This document shows positions 57,264 to 64,000 of a stretch of DNA of 64,000 bases, in pieces (position 1 is the first letter of the stretch; each line of letters starts with the position of its first letter). A program made the position numbers and the translations under genes. The stretch is from an uncultured Pelagibacteraceae bacterium (GTDB taxonomy: Bacteria; Pseudomonadota; Alphaproteobacteria; Pelagibacterales; Pelagibacteraceae): positions 1 through 64,000 of the forward strand of contig CACFKF010000004.1 in NCBI GenBank assembly GCA_902566775.1. The letters run 5' to 3'. The notes beneath the pieces were generated by a model. That model worked only from the letters and a program-made list of their open reading frames with translations. It ran no database searches and was not told where the DNA came from.

Positions 57264-58133
57264 ATGAGTTGCAAAGTTGCTTTTATTGGTCTTGGTGTCA
57301 TGGGATACCCGATGGCTGGATATATATCAAAAGCTGGACATAATGTAACTGTTTATAATCGAACAACTGCAAAAGCAGACAAATGGCTTACTGAATGTAA
57401 AGGAGCAAAAGCAGAAACTCCTGCAAAAGCTGCTGATGGAGCTGATTTTATTTTTACATGCGTAGGTAATGACAACGATCTAAGAGAAGTAACTTTTGGA
57501 GATAATGGAATTTTTAAAACAATTAAAAAAGGAGCAGTCTACATTGATAACACTACAGCTTCAGCAACGATAGCAAGAGAAATTTATGATTACGCAAAAA
57601 AAAATGGTTTTGGATTTCTAGATGCCCCTGTTTCAGGTGGTCAAGCTGGAGCAGAAAATGGAGCTTTAACAGTAATGATTGGTGGTGATCAAGAAGATTT
57701 TGATAAAGCTAAAGATAAAATCGATTGCTACAGTAAAAAAATGAAATTGCTTGGTAAAGCGGGTAATGGACAACTGGCCAAAATGGTAAATCAAATATGT
57801 ATTGGTGGACTTGTTCAAGCTTTATCTGAAGGAATAAATTTTGGAATTAAAGCAGGTTTAAATATGGAAGATGTTATTGAGGTTATATCTAAAGGTGCTG
57901 CCCAATCTTGGCAAATGGACAATAGATATAAAACAATGATTGATGATAAATTTGAATTTGGCTTTGCTGTAGATTGGATGAGAAAAGATTTAAAAATTGC
58001 ACTAGATGAAGCTAAAAAAAATAATTCTTTATTACCTATAACTGAAATAGTTGATCAATATTATGGCGACGTTCAAAAATTAGGTGGTAATAGATGGGAT
58101 ACATCAAGCTTAATTAGAAGGTTAAGAAAATAA
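57264..58133 (+). CDS. 3-hydroxyisobutyrate dehydrogenase/tartronate semialdehyde reductase family
   Basis: Beta-hydroxyacid dehydrogenase of 289 residues. The N-terminal cofactor motif is FIGLGVMGYPMAGYI, the substrate signature DAPVSGGQAGAENGAL, and the catalytic lysine lies in GNGQLAKMVNQI. Family members oxidise 3-hydroxyisobutyrate or reduce tartronate semialdehyde; sequence alone does not decide. N/R near the cofactor loop (VYNRTTAKAD) suggests NADP use. It heads a plus-strand run with the flavin-binding protein 6 bp downstream. Confidence 0.88.
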   Translation: MSCKVAFIGLGVMGYPMAGYISKAGHNVTVYNRTTAKADKWLTECKGAKAETPAKAADGADFIFTCVGNDNDLREVTFGDNGIFKTIKKGAVYIDNTTASATIAREIYDYAKKNGFGFLDAPVSGGQAGAENGALTVMIGGDQEDFDKAKDKIDCYSKKMKLLGKAGNGQLAKMVNQICIGGLVQALSEGINFGIKAGLNMEDVIEVISKGAAQSWQMDNRYKTMIDDKFEFGFAVDWMRKDLKIALDEAKKNNSLLPITEIVDQYYGDVQKLGGNRWDTSSLIRRLRK

Positions 58134-58139
58134 AACTGT

Positions 58140-58739
58140 ATGCAACCAGCATACTACGAAGATTTTAAAGAAATAAAAAAAAAAATTTGGTTAATGTTAG
58201 ATGATGCTGTGACCAATAGAAGTTCAACATTTAGAATTCCTGTTTTTGTTTGTGGAGATCAAAAAGATTTTGATGGAAGAATTGTAGTTCTTAGAAAATC
58301 TGATCAATCAAATAGTCTTCTTCAATTTCATAGCGATATTAGATCAGAAAAAATAACTAAATTAAAAAATAATAAAAATGCCTCTATGCTTTTTTATGAT
58401 AAGGAAGAAAAAATCCAAGTAAGACTAAAAGTTGAATGTATTATTAATCACAACAATAAAATAACAAAAGAGTCTTGGTCTAAAACAGGTCATATCAGTA
58501 GAAAATGTTATTTGGTAGATAATGGACCTGGAACAGAGTCTCAAGCTCCAACATCAGGATTAAAACCTGAATTTGATAATTACGAATTTACTATGGAACA
58601 AAGTGAACAAGGTTATAAAAACTTTACAGTTATTCAATGTAAAATCAAAAGTATTGAATGGCTTTATTTAGCTGCCAAAGGTCATCGTAGAGCCAGATTT
58701 GACTTAGATAATAATAAAGAATATTGGCTTGTACCTTAG
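58140..58739 (+). CDS. pyridoxamine 5'-phosphate oxidase-like flavin-binding protein
   Basis: The 199-residue protein has a split-barrel FMN-binding fold: RIVVLRKSDQSNSLLQFHSD, then EKITKLKNNKNASMLFYDKEEKIQVRL split across two strands, and a C-terminal IEWLYLAAKGHRRARFD. It resembles bacterial PNPOx-family members that act on small molecules or haem rather than true PdxH, whose C-terminal signature is lacking. Start is an ATG 6 bp after the dehydrogenase. Substrate unknown. Confidence 0.78.
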   Translation: MQPAYYEDFKEIKKKIWLMLDDAVTNRSSTFRIPVFVCGDQKDFDGRIVVLRKSDQSNSLLQFHSDIRSEKITKLKNNKNASMLFYDKEEKIQVRLKVECIINHNNKITKESWSKTGHISRKCYLVDNGPGTESQAPTSGLKPEFDNYEFTMEQSEQGYKNFTVIQCKIKSIEWLYLAAKGHRRARFDLDNNKEYWLVP

Positions 58740-58743
58740 ATAA

Positions 58744-58947
58744 ATGATTACAAAATTTATTTTTTATTTATCCCTAATAATTTTAGGAATGTTTGCTATG
58801 AGATTTGGGATAATTCAAATAAGACAATATAAACAAGGCAAAACTAAAATTAAAAAGAAATTTCTTGAACAAATTGCTTTTGGAATTTTTTTTATAATAA
58901 TTTTAGGATTAATAATTTATTCTATTAATGATCTTCTTTTTAATTAA
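58744..58947 (+). CDS. small two-helix membrane protein
   Basis: A 67-residue protein I do not recognise. It has two hydrophobic helices (FIFYLSLIILGMFAM and FGIFFIIILGLIIYSI) joined by a basic loop (RQYKQGKTKIKKKF), so the loop should face the cytoplasm. It starts 4 bp after the PNPOx-like gene and ends 12 bp before the convergent BtuF-like gene. Placement in the run supports real expression. Confidence 0.65.
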   Translation: MITKFIFYLSLIILGMFAMRFGIIQIRQYKQGKTKIKKKFLEQIAFGIFFIIILGLIIYSINDLLFN

Positions 58948-58959
58948 TAATTTTAAAAT

Positions 58960-59883
58960 CTATTTAAAAAAATTTATCCAACCGCTTTTTTGATGATTAA
59001 AGTTAAATAAACTTGGATGAATAATTTCCGCAAAAATTTCTAATGATTCTACGAGTCTTGGGCCTGGTCTGTTAAAAAATTGGTTGCCATCAACAACAAA
59101 AAATTCCTTATCTTTAAATGCTTTTAAATTGTTCCATTTACTTTCTTTAATCAGTAAATTTTCCACCTCATCTTTAGTTTTTTCAATATTATACCCACAA
59201 GGTAAAAAAATAATAATTTCAGGGTCATAACTTTTAATTTCTTCAAAGTTTATCCAGTGTGAGTCTTTTCCTGACTTTCCAAAAATATCTTCGCCTCCAG
59301 ATATTTTAACCATTTCAGGAATCCAATTTCCTGCTGCCATTAAGGGTTCAATCCACTCAATACAAGCTACAGTTCTCTTTTTTTTTTTTGAACTTTTAAT
59401 CTGAATATTTTTTACTCTTTGTTCTAGCGGTTTAATTAAACTTTCAGTAGTTATCAGATCTAAATTAAGTCCTTTGGCAACTTTTTTTATATCATCAAAA
59501 ACCTCACCCAAAGTATTTGGCTGAAGAGAAATTATTCTAGTTTTTTCGTTAAGATGTTTGTTAACTATTTCTTCAACTTCTGTTAGGCTTACTGCACACA
59601 CTTCACAATGTGCCTGAGTTATAACTAGGTCAGGCTCTAATTTTTTTAATTCTTTAATGTCTACTTTATAAACAGATAATGAGTTTTCTAAAATTGTATT
59701 AATTTGTTTATGAATTTCTCTACTTGTGCCTTCAACTTTTATTTTAGGTGAAGTTAATTTTATAATCTTATTCAAATCTTTTGGGTAATCACATTCATGT
59801 GATCTTCCAACAATTAAATCTTTCTTGCCTAAGAAAGCAACAATTTCTGTAGCACTTGGTATTAAAGTAACAATTTTTCTCAT
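58960..59883 (-). CDS. BtuF-like periplasmic-binding-protein fold without signal peptide
   Basis: Protein of 307 residues resembling cobalamin/iron-siderophore binding proteins: IVTLIPSATEIVAFLGKKDLIVGRS, LEPDLVITQAHCEVCAVS, and the long-helix connection before a C-terminal lobe (YDPEIIIFLPCGYNIEKT). It has no signal peptide and no lipobox, so it should remain in the cytoplasm, and no permease or ATPase gene lies next to it. A standalone family of such proteins occurs in many bacteria with unknown role. HCEVCAV could be a metal or cofactor contact. Confidence 0.8.
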   Translation of the reverse strand: MRKIVTLIPSATEIVAFLGKKDLIVGRSHECDYPKDLNKIIKLTSPKIKVEGTSREIHKQINTILENSLSVYKVDIKELKKLEPDLVITQAHCEVCAVSLTEVEEIVNKHLNEKTRIISLQPNTLGEVFDDIKKVAKGLNLDLITTESLIKPLEQRVKNIQIKSSKKKKRTVACIEWIEPLMAAGNWIPEMVKISGGEDIFGKSGKDSHWINFEEIKSYDPEIIIFLPCGYNIEKTKDEVENLLIKESKWNNLKAFKDKEFFVVDGNQFFNRPGPRLVESLEIFAEIIHPSLFNFNHQKSGWINFFK

Positions 59884-59886
59884 TAA

Positions 59887-59916
59887 TTAAATAAGAATTA
59901 TAAATATTTTTTTCAT
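59887..59916 (-). other. 9-codon mini-ORF matching the start of the downstream-strand hydrolase gene
   Basis: ATG to TAA encodes MKKIFIILI. The first nine residues equal those of the secreted hydrolase (61695). A 25-nt DNA stretch spanning the start (AGAATTATAAAT, seven T, CATTT on the plus strand) is identical at 59894-59918 and at 61673-61697. It may be a remnant of a duplicated signal-peptide start. Low sequence complexity means chance cannot be dismissed. Confidence 0.35.
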
Positions 59917-59920
59917 TTTT

Positions 59921-59986
59921 TCAAACTAGCATCAAGATAAGTATGAATATAATCAAACCAATTATAGGAACAAAGAAATGTTGCAT
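59921..59986 (-). other. 21-codon hydrophobic mini-ORF
   Basis: An ATG at 59986 opens a 21-residue frame (MQHFFVPIIGLIIFILILMLV), almost entirely hydrophobic and ending in TGA. It could be a tiny membrane peptide or simply A+T-rich chance coding. It lies between two signal-peptide-like mini-ORFs in the 136-bp gap between the nuclease and the BtuF-like gene. Confidence 0.2.
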
Positions 59987-59990
59987 ATTC

Positions 59991-60023
59991 TTATTCTACC
60001 ACGATCCCTAAAAATTTTTTCAT
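59991..60023 (-). other. 10-codon mini-ORF resembling the start of the nuclease gene
   Basis: The frame encodes MKKFLGIVVE and starts on the nuclease stop codon (ATGA overlap). The first 21 of 22 bases match those of the nuclease gene itself (ATGAAAAAATTTTTAGG then one change). MKKFLGI-type openings are common in secreted proteins here. A decayed signal-peptide gene following the nuclease is the simplest reading; a short leader peptide is possible. Confidence 0.35.
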
Positions 60024-60475
60024 GATGTCTTTCTAAAATCCCATGGATATTGGAACTTCATAGCCCATATTCCAAGTTTATTAGCCTTTGCAAAATCTTC
60101 ATCTTCAATAAATTTTGTTGAATATTTTCTATATGCAAAAGCATAACCACTTCGTACTAAAAATTTTGATAGGCTTTCGCCATTCACGAAACATTCTGCC
60201 AAGGTTCTTTTATAAACATCTTTGCCTTCGCTGATACATTCAGGTGTGATGTTTCCAATCTTTTTCACTAATAGCTTTTTTGCTAACATGCCACATGCTA
60301 CTACTTGATCATTTTGCAGGCAAGTTTGTGTTAGTTCAGGCGTATCAATACCTGAAAAACGTATTTTCTCACCGTTTAAAACAATTGTATCACCATCAAC
60401 AACTTTAAGATTATTTGCTAAAGAAGCATTGCACCACAACAAAAAGGGAAATAAGATTCCTAAAAATTTTTTCAT
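60020..60475 (-). CDS. secreted thermonuclease-like (SNase) protein
   Basis: A 151-residue protein with a signal peptide (MKKFLGILFPFLLWCNASLA, about 20 residues) and the staphylococcal nuclease fold: VVDGDTIVLNGEKIRFSGID, TPELTQTC, then GYAFAYRKYSTKFIEDE. The expected aspartates and the RFSGIDTPE arginine are present. It should act in the periplasm or outside the cell on nucleic acids, perhaps for phosphate or nucleotide scavenging. The mature domain is compact with four cysteines. The start is coupled (ATGA) to the 34-residue ORF upstream. Confidence 0.85.
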   Translation of the reverse strand: MKKFLGILFPFLLWCNASLANNLKVVDGDTIVLNGEKIRFSGIDTPELTQTCLQNDQVVACGMLAKKLLVKKIGNITPECISEGKDVYKRTLAECFVNGESLSKFLVRSGYAFAYRKYSTKFIEDEDFAKANKLGIWAMKFQYPWDFRKTS

Positions 60476-60576
60476 TTATTTTTTCTTTTACGTATTCTTT
60501 TATCAATTTCTCTAGCTATAATTAATAATGCAAATACTTGAAGTATTGTCCAAACTAAATCCCAGTTAAAACTCAT
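60472..60576 (-). CDS. 34-residue single-helix membrane protein, coupled to the nuclease gene
   Basis: Too short for the ORF track. ATG at 60576 encodes MSFNWDLVWTILQVFALLII followed by AREIDKRIRKRKNK and TGA. One transmembrane helix is followed by a strongly basic tail, a positive-inside arrangement. The stop overlaps the nuclease ATG as ATGA, and the gene lies 24 bp downstream of the hydrolase stop; this packing argues for a translated gene. Function unknown. Confidence 0.6.
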   Translation of the reverse strand: MSFNWDLVWTILQVFALLIIAREIDKRIRKRKNK

Positions 60577-60600
60577 AAAATATTCTTTAGGTGATCTTTT

Positions 60601-61695
60601 TTAATTAAGCAGATTTTCTTCCCAAAACTTTAAATTTTTTTTGAAAAACAATTTTCCTTTATCACCACCACCTTTGGCGCCTGTGAACATACATCCGCTT
60701 AAATTATAAGGGTCAAAACTGAATTTCAGAGTTCGTAGTGGATCTTCTTTTGACATTTTATAAAAATCTTCTTCAGTTTCCCAACGGTCTACATACTCCA
60801 ATAAAAAATCCATATAAGACTTGCTCATCTTTCCATCATCTTCAGTGTACCACTTAGGACATTTCCAAAAAATTTGTGCGTACTCCATATCTTCAACTTC
60901 ATAATTTCCAATGAAATCATGGTGCCATCCTTCTTTAACATCAACTATTATATCTCCACCATTAGCTTTAATTTTATTACCAAGTTCAACACAAGGTTCT
61001 GCTCGGGTGTAGTTGTCGGAACCACCTAGAATCATCCATGTTTTTGTTTCTTTTATTGGTTGAGGATTTCTAAACATTCCAACGTCCTCACAATCAGGAT
61101 ATAATGGTTGTGCTGCAGCAAAATATAAATCTTTACTTATAAGTGCATCTCTCATTCTTTTTTCTGATGCTAAAATTGAAACCATTCCACCTCTCGAGCC
61201 TCCTTGAATACCAACTTTTTTTATATTGATCTTTGGATTTTTTGACAAATATTCAAGAGCAATAAATGGATCAAGAAATTGTGACCAAATATTTACTGTA
61301 AACTGATTTCCGGCTGAACTACCTATTTGATCTCTTGCAGTAAAGTGGTCAATAAACATTGTTGCAATTCCTTTTTTTTGCAATCTCTTGGCCTGGTTTT
61401 TATGAAAAACCATCCATTTAGATACAAACTCTTCAGGTCCCCAACTACTATGACTTACCATTACAAGTGGAAATGGACCCTCTCCTTTAGGATATATAAT
61501 TAATGCTTCAAACTCGCTTGGCGACTCTTTGTGCCAGCCTTCTTGTATAGCGTAAAAATCAAAAGCTCTATACGATTGAATTTTTACCAACTCACTATTT
61601 TTAAATTTTTTTTGTAATTTTACCATAAATTTATTAAATGCAAATGCAGGACTTGCAATTAATAAACAAATTAGAATTATAAATATTTTTTTCAT
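60601..61695 (-). CDS. secreted alpha/beta hydrolase, dienelactone hydrolase-like
   Basis: Protein of 364 residues with an N-terminal signal peptide (MKKIFIILICLLIASPAFA, about 19 residues) and a dienelactone hydrolase-type fold. The nucleophile elbow is VGIQGGSRGGMVS, with the serine in GGSRGG; the aspartate lies around GGSDNYTRAEP and the histidine in GWHHDFIGN. The substrate is not known; a periplasmic esterase or lactonase is likely. It overlaps nothing but is only 6 bp from the gamma-CA-like gene stop. Confidence 0.82.
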   Translation of the reverse strand: MKKIFIILICLLIASPAFAFNKFMVKLQKKFKNSELVKIQSYRAFDFYAIQEGWHKESPSEFEALIIYPKGEGPFPLVMVSHSSWGPEEFVSKWMVFHKNQAKRLQKKGIATMFIDHFTARDQIGSSAGNQFTVNIWSQFLDPFIALEYLSKNPKINIKKVGIQGGSRGGMVSILASEKRMRDALISKDLYFAAAQPLYPDCEDVGMFRNPQPIKETKTWMILGGSDNYTRAEPCVELGNKIKANGGDIIVDVKEGWHHDFIGNYEVEDMEYAQIFWKCPKWYTEDDGKMSKSYMDFLLEYVDRWETEEDFYKMSKEDPLRTLKFSFDPYNLSGCMFTGAKGGGDKGKLFFKKNLKFWEENLLN

Positions 61696-61701
61696 TTAGT
61701 A

Positions 61702-62214
61702 TCAGGATATAGATTTCGAATATTTTTTCCAGTTCTCTTGATACCGTATTGAGTTTTTTAAAATTGCTTTAACCTCATCATCTGTAACTTTTCTAATAAC
61801 TCTTCCTGGCGAGCCTACTACAAGGGAGTTATCTGGAATTTCTTTATTTTCGGTTATTAAAGATTTTGCACCTATAACACAATTGTTTCCAATTTTAGCA
61901 TTATTTAAAATTACAGCTCCTATTCCAATTAAACTATTGTCCCCAATTGTACATCCATGAAGCATAACCATATGGCCAACAGTTACGTTTTTTCCAATCT
62001 TTAAAGGATATCCTGGATCAGTATGCAAAACACTTCCATCTTGAATATTTGAACCCTCACCCACATGAATATTTTCAATATCTCCTCTTAAAGTTGCATT
62101 AAACCAAATGCTTGTATTTTTTTCTAATGTAACATCTCCTATAATAGTAGCGTTTGGCGCCACCCAATTTTCGCCTAAATTTTTTGGTTTTTTATTTTCT
62201 ATATTGTAGAACAT
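61702..62214 (-). CDS. gamma-carbonic anhydrase-family hexapeptide protein
   Basis: Left-handed beta-helix protein of 170 residues (FNATLRGDIENIHVGEGS, IGKNVTVGHMVMLHGCTIG). Three histidines in LHTD, VGH and LHG match the metal ligands of gamma-carbonic anhydrases. Many family members (YrdA, PaaY types) have weak or untested carbonic anhydrase activity, so function is inferred. The C-terminus (VKAILKNSIRYQENWKKY) is the usual helix. It is divergent from the peroxiredoxin-like gene with a 20-bp gap. Confidence 0.85.
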   Translation of the reverse strand: MFYNIENKKPKNLGENWVAPNATIIGDVTLEKNTSIWFNATLRGDIENIHVGEGSNIQDGSVLHTDPGYPLKIGKNVTVGHMVMLHGCTIGDNSLIGIGAVILNNAKIGNNCVIGAKSLITENKEIPDNSLVVGSPGRVIRKVTDDEVKAILKNSIRYQENWKKYSKSIS

Positions 62215-62234
62215 ATATTATATATTATTTTATC

Positions 62235-62804
62235 ATGACGCTTACAAAAACCTCAATATGTGAATTTGGCAAAAAAGCCGATTTTTTTGAGCTTAAATCT
62301 ACGGAAAACAAGTTAATAAATTTGAATAATATTAAAGGTGAAAATGGTCTTCTGGTTATGTTTATTTGTAACCATTGCCCTTATGTTGTTACAACAATAA
62401 AAGATATAGTTGAGACTTCAAAAGAACTAAAAAAATATAAAGTTAATTCAATTGCGATCATGTCTAATGATCCTACAGATTATCCAGAAGACTCTTTCGA
62501 TAATATGATTAAATTCGCTGAAAAATATAATTTTGATTTTCCTTACGTTTTAGATGAAGATCAAACTATTGGTAAAAAATACGATGCTGTTTGCACTCCT
62601 GATTTTTTTGGATTTAATTCAAATTTAGAACTTCAGTATAGAGGAAGAATTTATGAGTTAAATAACAATGTAAGACCTAGGGTTAGAGCAGAAAATAGCA
62701 AAAATGAACTTTTGGATTCTATGATTGAAATATCTAAAACTGGCAAAGGTCCCGAAACACAAAATCCAAGCATGGGTTGCAGTATAAAGTGGTTTAAAGA
62801 TTAA
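62235..62804 (+). CDS. peroxiredoxin/thioredoxin-like protein (AhpC/TSA family)
   Basis: The track starts 27 codons upstream inside the opposite gene; the ATG at 62235 (MTLTKTSICEFGKKADFFELK) is the likely start and gives 189 residues. The fold is thioredoxin-like, with LLVMFICNHCPYVVTTIKD; one cysteine precedes a proline, as in PRX-like1 proteins, so CxxC is absent. YDAVCTPDFFGF carries the cis-proline region. The likely role is peroxide or redox handling in the cytoplasm. The last base overlaps the next ATG. Confidence 0.82.
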   Translation: MTLTKTSICEFGKKADFFELKSTENKLINLNNIKGENGLLVMFICNHCPYVVTTIKDIVETSKELKKYKVNSIAIMSNDPTDYPEDSFDNMIKFAEKYNFDFPYVLDEDQTIGKKYDAVCTPDFFGFNSNLELQYRGRIYELNNNVRPRVRAENSKNELLDSMIEISKTGKGPETQNPSMGCSIKWFKD

Positions 62805-63886
62805 TGTATTTGGTTGTTACAAGATCTTTTCCTCCAGAATTAGGAGGGATGCAAAATTTAATGTGGGGCTTAACAAATTCTATTTCAAAATACAATTTAA
62901 CAAAAGTATTTGCTGATTATCAAGAAAATCATAAAGAAGTTGATGATAGTGTTTCATTTTCTATAGAAAGAGTTGGAGGGGCAAAATTAATAAGAAAATA
63001 TAGAAAAGCTTATTTAGTAAATGAATTTATTAATAAAAATAAAAAGGTTGAATGTATCATTGCTGATCATTGGAAAAGTATAGAGTTAATAAAATCAAAT
63101 AAAAAAAAAATTTGTTTAATCCATTCAAAAGAAATCAATCATAATAAAGGCAGCAGTTCAAATAAAAGAGTTTTAAATGTATTAAATAATGTTGACCATA
63201 TAGTTGCAAACTCTGAGTTTACAAAAAATCTTGCAATAGAAAATGGAGTAAATTCTGATAAAATCATCGTAATCAATCCAGGTGTTTATCCAGTTAAATC
63301 AATTGATAATAAAATATTAGAAGAGGCAGAAAATTTGCTTAAAAATAAAAATCCAAGGCTTATTACTGTTTCTAGATTCGATAAACGTAAAAATCATGAA
63401 AAAGTAATTATGGCTTTAAGAAACTTGAAAGAAATTTATCCAAATATAATTTATACTTGTATTGGTTTAGGTGAAGAAAAAGAAAACATTAAAAAATTAG
63501 TTAAAGAATTAGGTTTAGATAAACAGGTACTATTTTTTAAGAATATTTCTCAAGTCTTAAAAAATGCATTAATTTCTAAGTCAAATCTATTTGTTATGCC
63601 TTCAATTATTTATAAAAGATCAGTTGAAGGATTTGGTATTGCTTATGTAGAAGCGGCCCAATACGGAGTTCCATCCATTGGAGGCAAGGATGGTGGAGCT
63701 TCAGATGCAATTAAAGATAAAGAAACTGGAATTATTTGCGATGGTAATAATCTAGATGAAATTTATTCTAGTATAGATTTAGTTTTAAAAAATAATTCTT
63801 ACAAAGAGTTAGGAAAAAAAGCAAAAGAATATGTAACTAAATTTGAATGGAATAATATAGTTAATGAATATTTAAAAATACTATAG
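62804..63886 (+). CDS. GT4-family glycosyltransferase
   Basis: Protein of 360 residues with the GT-B retaining fold. The N-terminus has RSFPPELGGMQNLMWGLTNS, the acceptor-side glycine loop. The nucleotide-sugar half shows RFDKRKNHEKVI and the family EX7E motif in SVEGFGIAYVEAAQYGVPS. The likely role is addition of a hexose in surface polysaccharide or glycolipid synthesis. The start overlaps the stop of the peroxiredoxin-like gene by one base. Confidence 0.85.
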   Translation: MYLVVTRSFPPELGGMQNLMWGLTNSISKYNLTKVFADYQENHKEVDDSVSFSIERVGGAKLIRKYRKAYLVNEFINKNKKVECIIADHWKSIELIKSNKKKICLIHSKEINHNKGSSSNKRVLNVLNNVDHIVANSEFTKNLAIENGVNSDKIIVINPGVYPVKSIDNKILEEAENLLKNKNPRLITVSRFDKRKNHEKVIMALRNLKEIYPNIIYTCIGLGEEKENIKKLVKELGLDKQVLFFKNISQVLKNALISKSNLFVMPSIIYKRSVEGFGIAYVEAAQYGVPSIGGKDGGASDAIKDKETGIICDGNNLDEIYSSIDLVLKNNSYKELGKKAKEYVTKFEWNNIVNEYLKIL

Positions 63887-63898
63887 TATAATTATCTT

Positions 63899-64000
63899 AT
63901 GATTGAAAAATTTAATGGAATTATTTATCTAGTTATTTTTATAATTCATTTTGCTGCATACGCTTTTTATGCATTTAGATGTGTGTTCACAACTAAAGCA
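63899..64000 (+). CDS. start of a membrane protein, cut by the window edge
   Basis: An open frame from ATG at 63899 runs to the window end (34 codons): a short hydrophilic start, then a hydrophobic helix (GIIYLVIFIIHFAAYAFYAF) and RCVFTTKA. The pattern resembles the N-terminus of cardiolipin synthase-like proteins, whose first helix is followed by a basic loop, but too little is visible to name it. It starts 12 bp after the glycosyltransferase. Confidence 0.5.
   Translation, partial: MIEKFNGIIYLVIFIIHFAAYAFYAFRCVFTTKA

Noticed and set aside
62154-62234. Upstream 27 codons of the peroxiredoxin-like ORF
   Set aside because: They read antisense to the start of the gamma-carbonic-anhydrase-like gene; the ATG at 62235 gives a normal-length protein.

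Overview
The window is strongly A+T-rich, gene-dense and almost free of non-coding DNA: no gap between genes reaches 300 bp, and many genes overlap by 1-20 bp. Gene families, the alphaproteobacterial-type SerC, the compact gene set and the base composition point to a SAR11-clade (Candidatus Pelagibacter-like) alphaproteobacterium. This identification comes from reading the proteins; no database search was run. There is no CRISPR array, insertion sequence, prophage or integrase, and no rRNA.

Bases 1-11.9 kb, all minus strand, hold the transcription/translation block. In transcription order it is tRNA-Tyr, tRNA-Gly, tuf, tRNA-Trp, secE, nusG, rplK, rplA, rplJ, rplL, rpoB and rpoC, with rpoC cut by the left window edge and missing from the ORF track. 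A candidate promoter with two inverted repeats lies at 11.88-11.95 kb, upstream of tRNA-Tyr. Then come rlmB, tRNA-Thr, nadK and tRNA-Leu. Next is a divergent pair of large radical SAM proteins with B12-binding-like N-termini (13.8-17.6 kb), the least explained part of the window. They are followed by a serine block (a short serA, serC, a DUF1015 protein) and a TrpB2-type tryptophan synthase beta chain.

From 22.5 to 32.2 kb there are a GT9 glycosyltransferase, a GGCT-like protein and a CinA-type protein, then a tightly packed plus-strand run: sfsA, map, purB, purC, purS, purQ, purL, bolA, grxD and a small membrane-anchored protein. From 32.2 to 42.8 kb, on the minus strand, come a membrane glycosyltransferase, rpsD, trmJ, cimA, cysS, nadE, class II DAHP synthase, glmS, and a glmU reduced to its acetyltransferase half.

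From 42.9 to 48.4 kb, on the plus strand, are gph, a LysE-type exporter and a methylcitrate-cycle cluster (prpD-like, a 2OG-Fe(II) oxygenase, prpB, prpC). A minus-strand nrdA-nrdB-methyltransferase run follows, with a candidate promoter and NrdR-like operator. The right end carries a phosphohexomutase, a TauE/SafE permease, dusA, rpoZ with a long acidic tail, an MFS transporter back to back with a hydroxyisobutyrate dehydrogenase-type enzyme, a flavin-binding PNPOx-like protein, a cytoplasmic-looking BtuF-like protein, a secreted nuclease with a coupled 34-residue ORF, a secreted hydrolase, a gamma-carbonic anhydrase-like protein, a peroxiredoxin-like protein, a GT4 glycosyltransferase and the start of a membrane protein.

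Points most worth a second look are the divergent radical SAM pair, the domain-trimmed SerA and GlmU, the DGHHR-bearing DUF1015 protein beside serA-serC, the oxygenase inside the prp cluster, duplicated signal-peptide starts at 59.9-60.0 kb, and the operator-like repeats upstream of the tRNA-tuf transcript and of nrdA.
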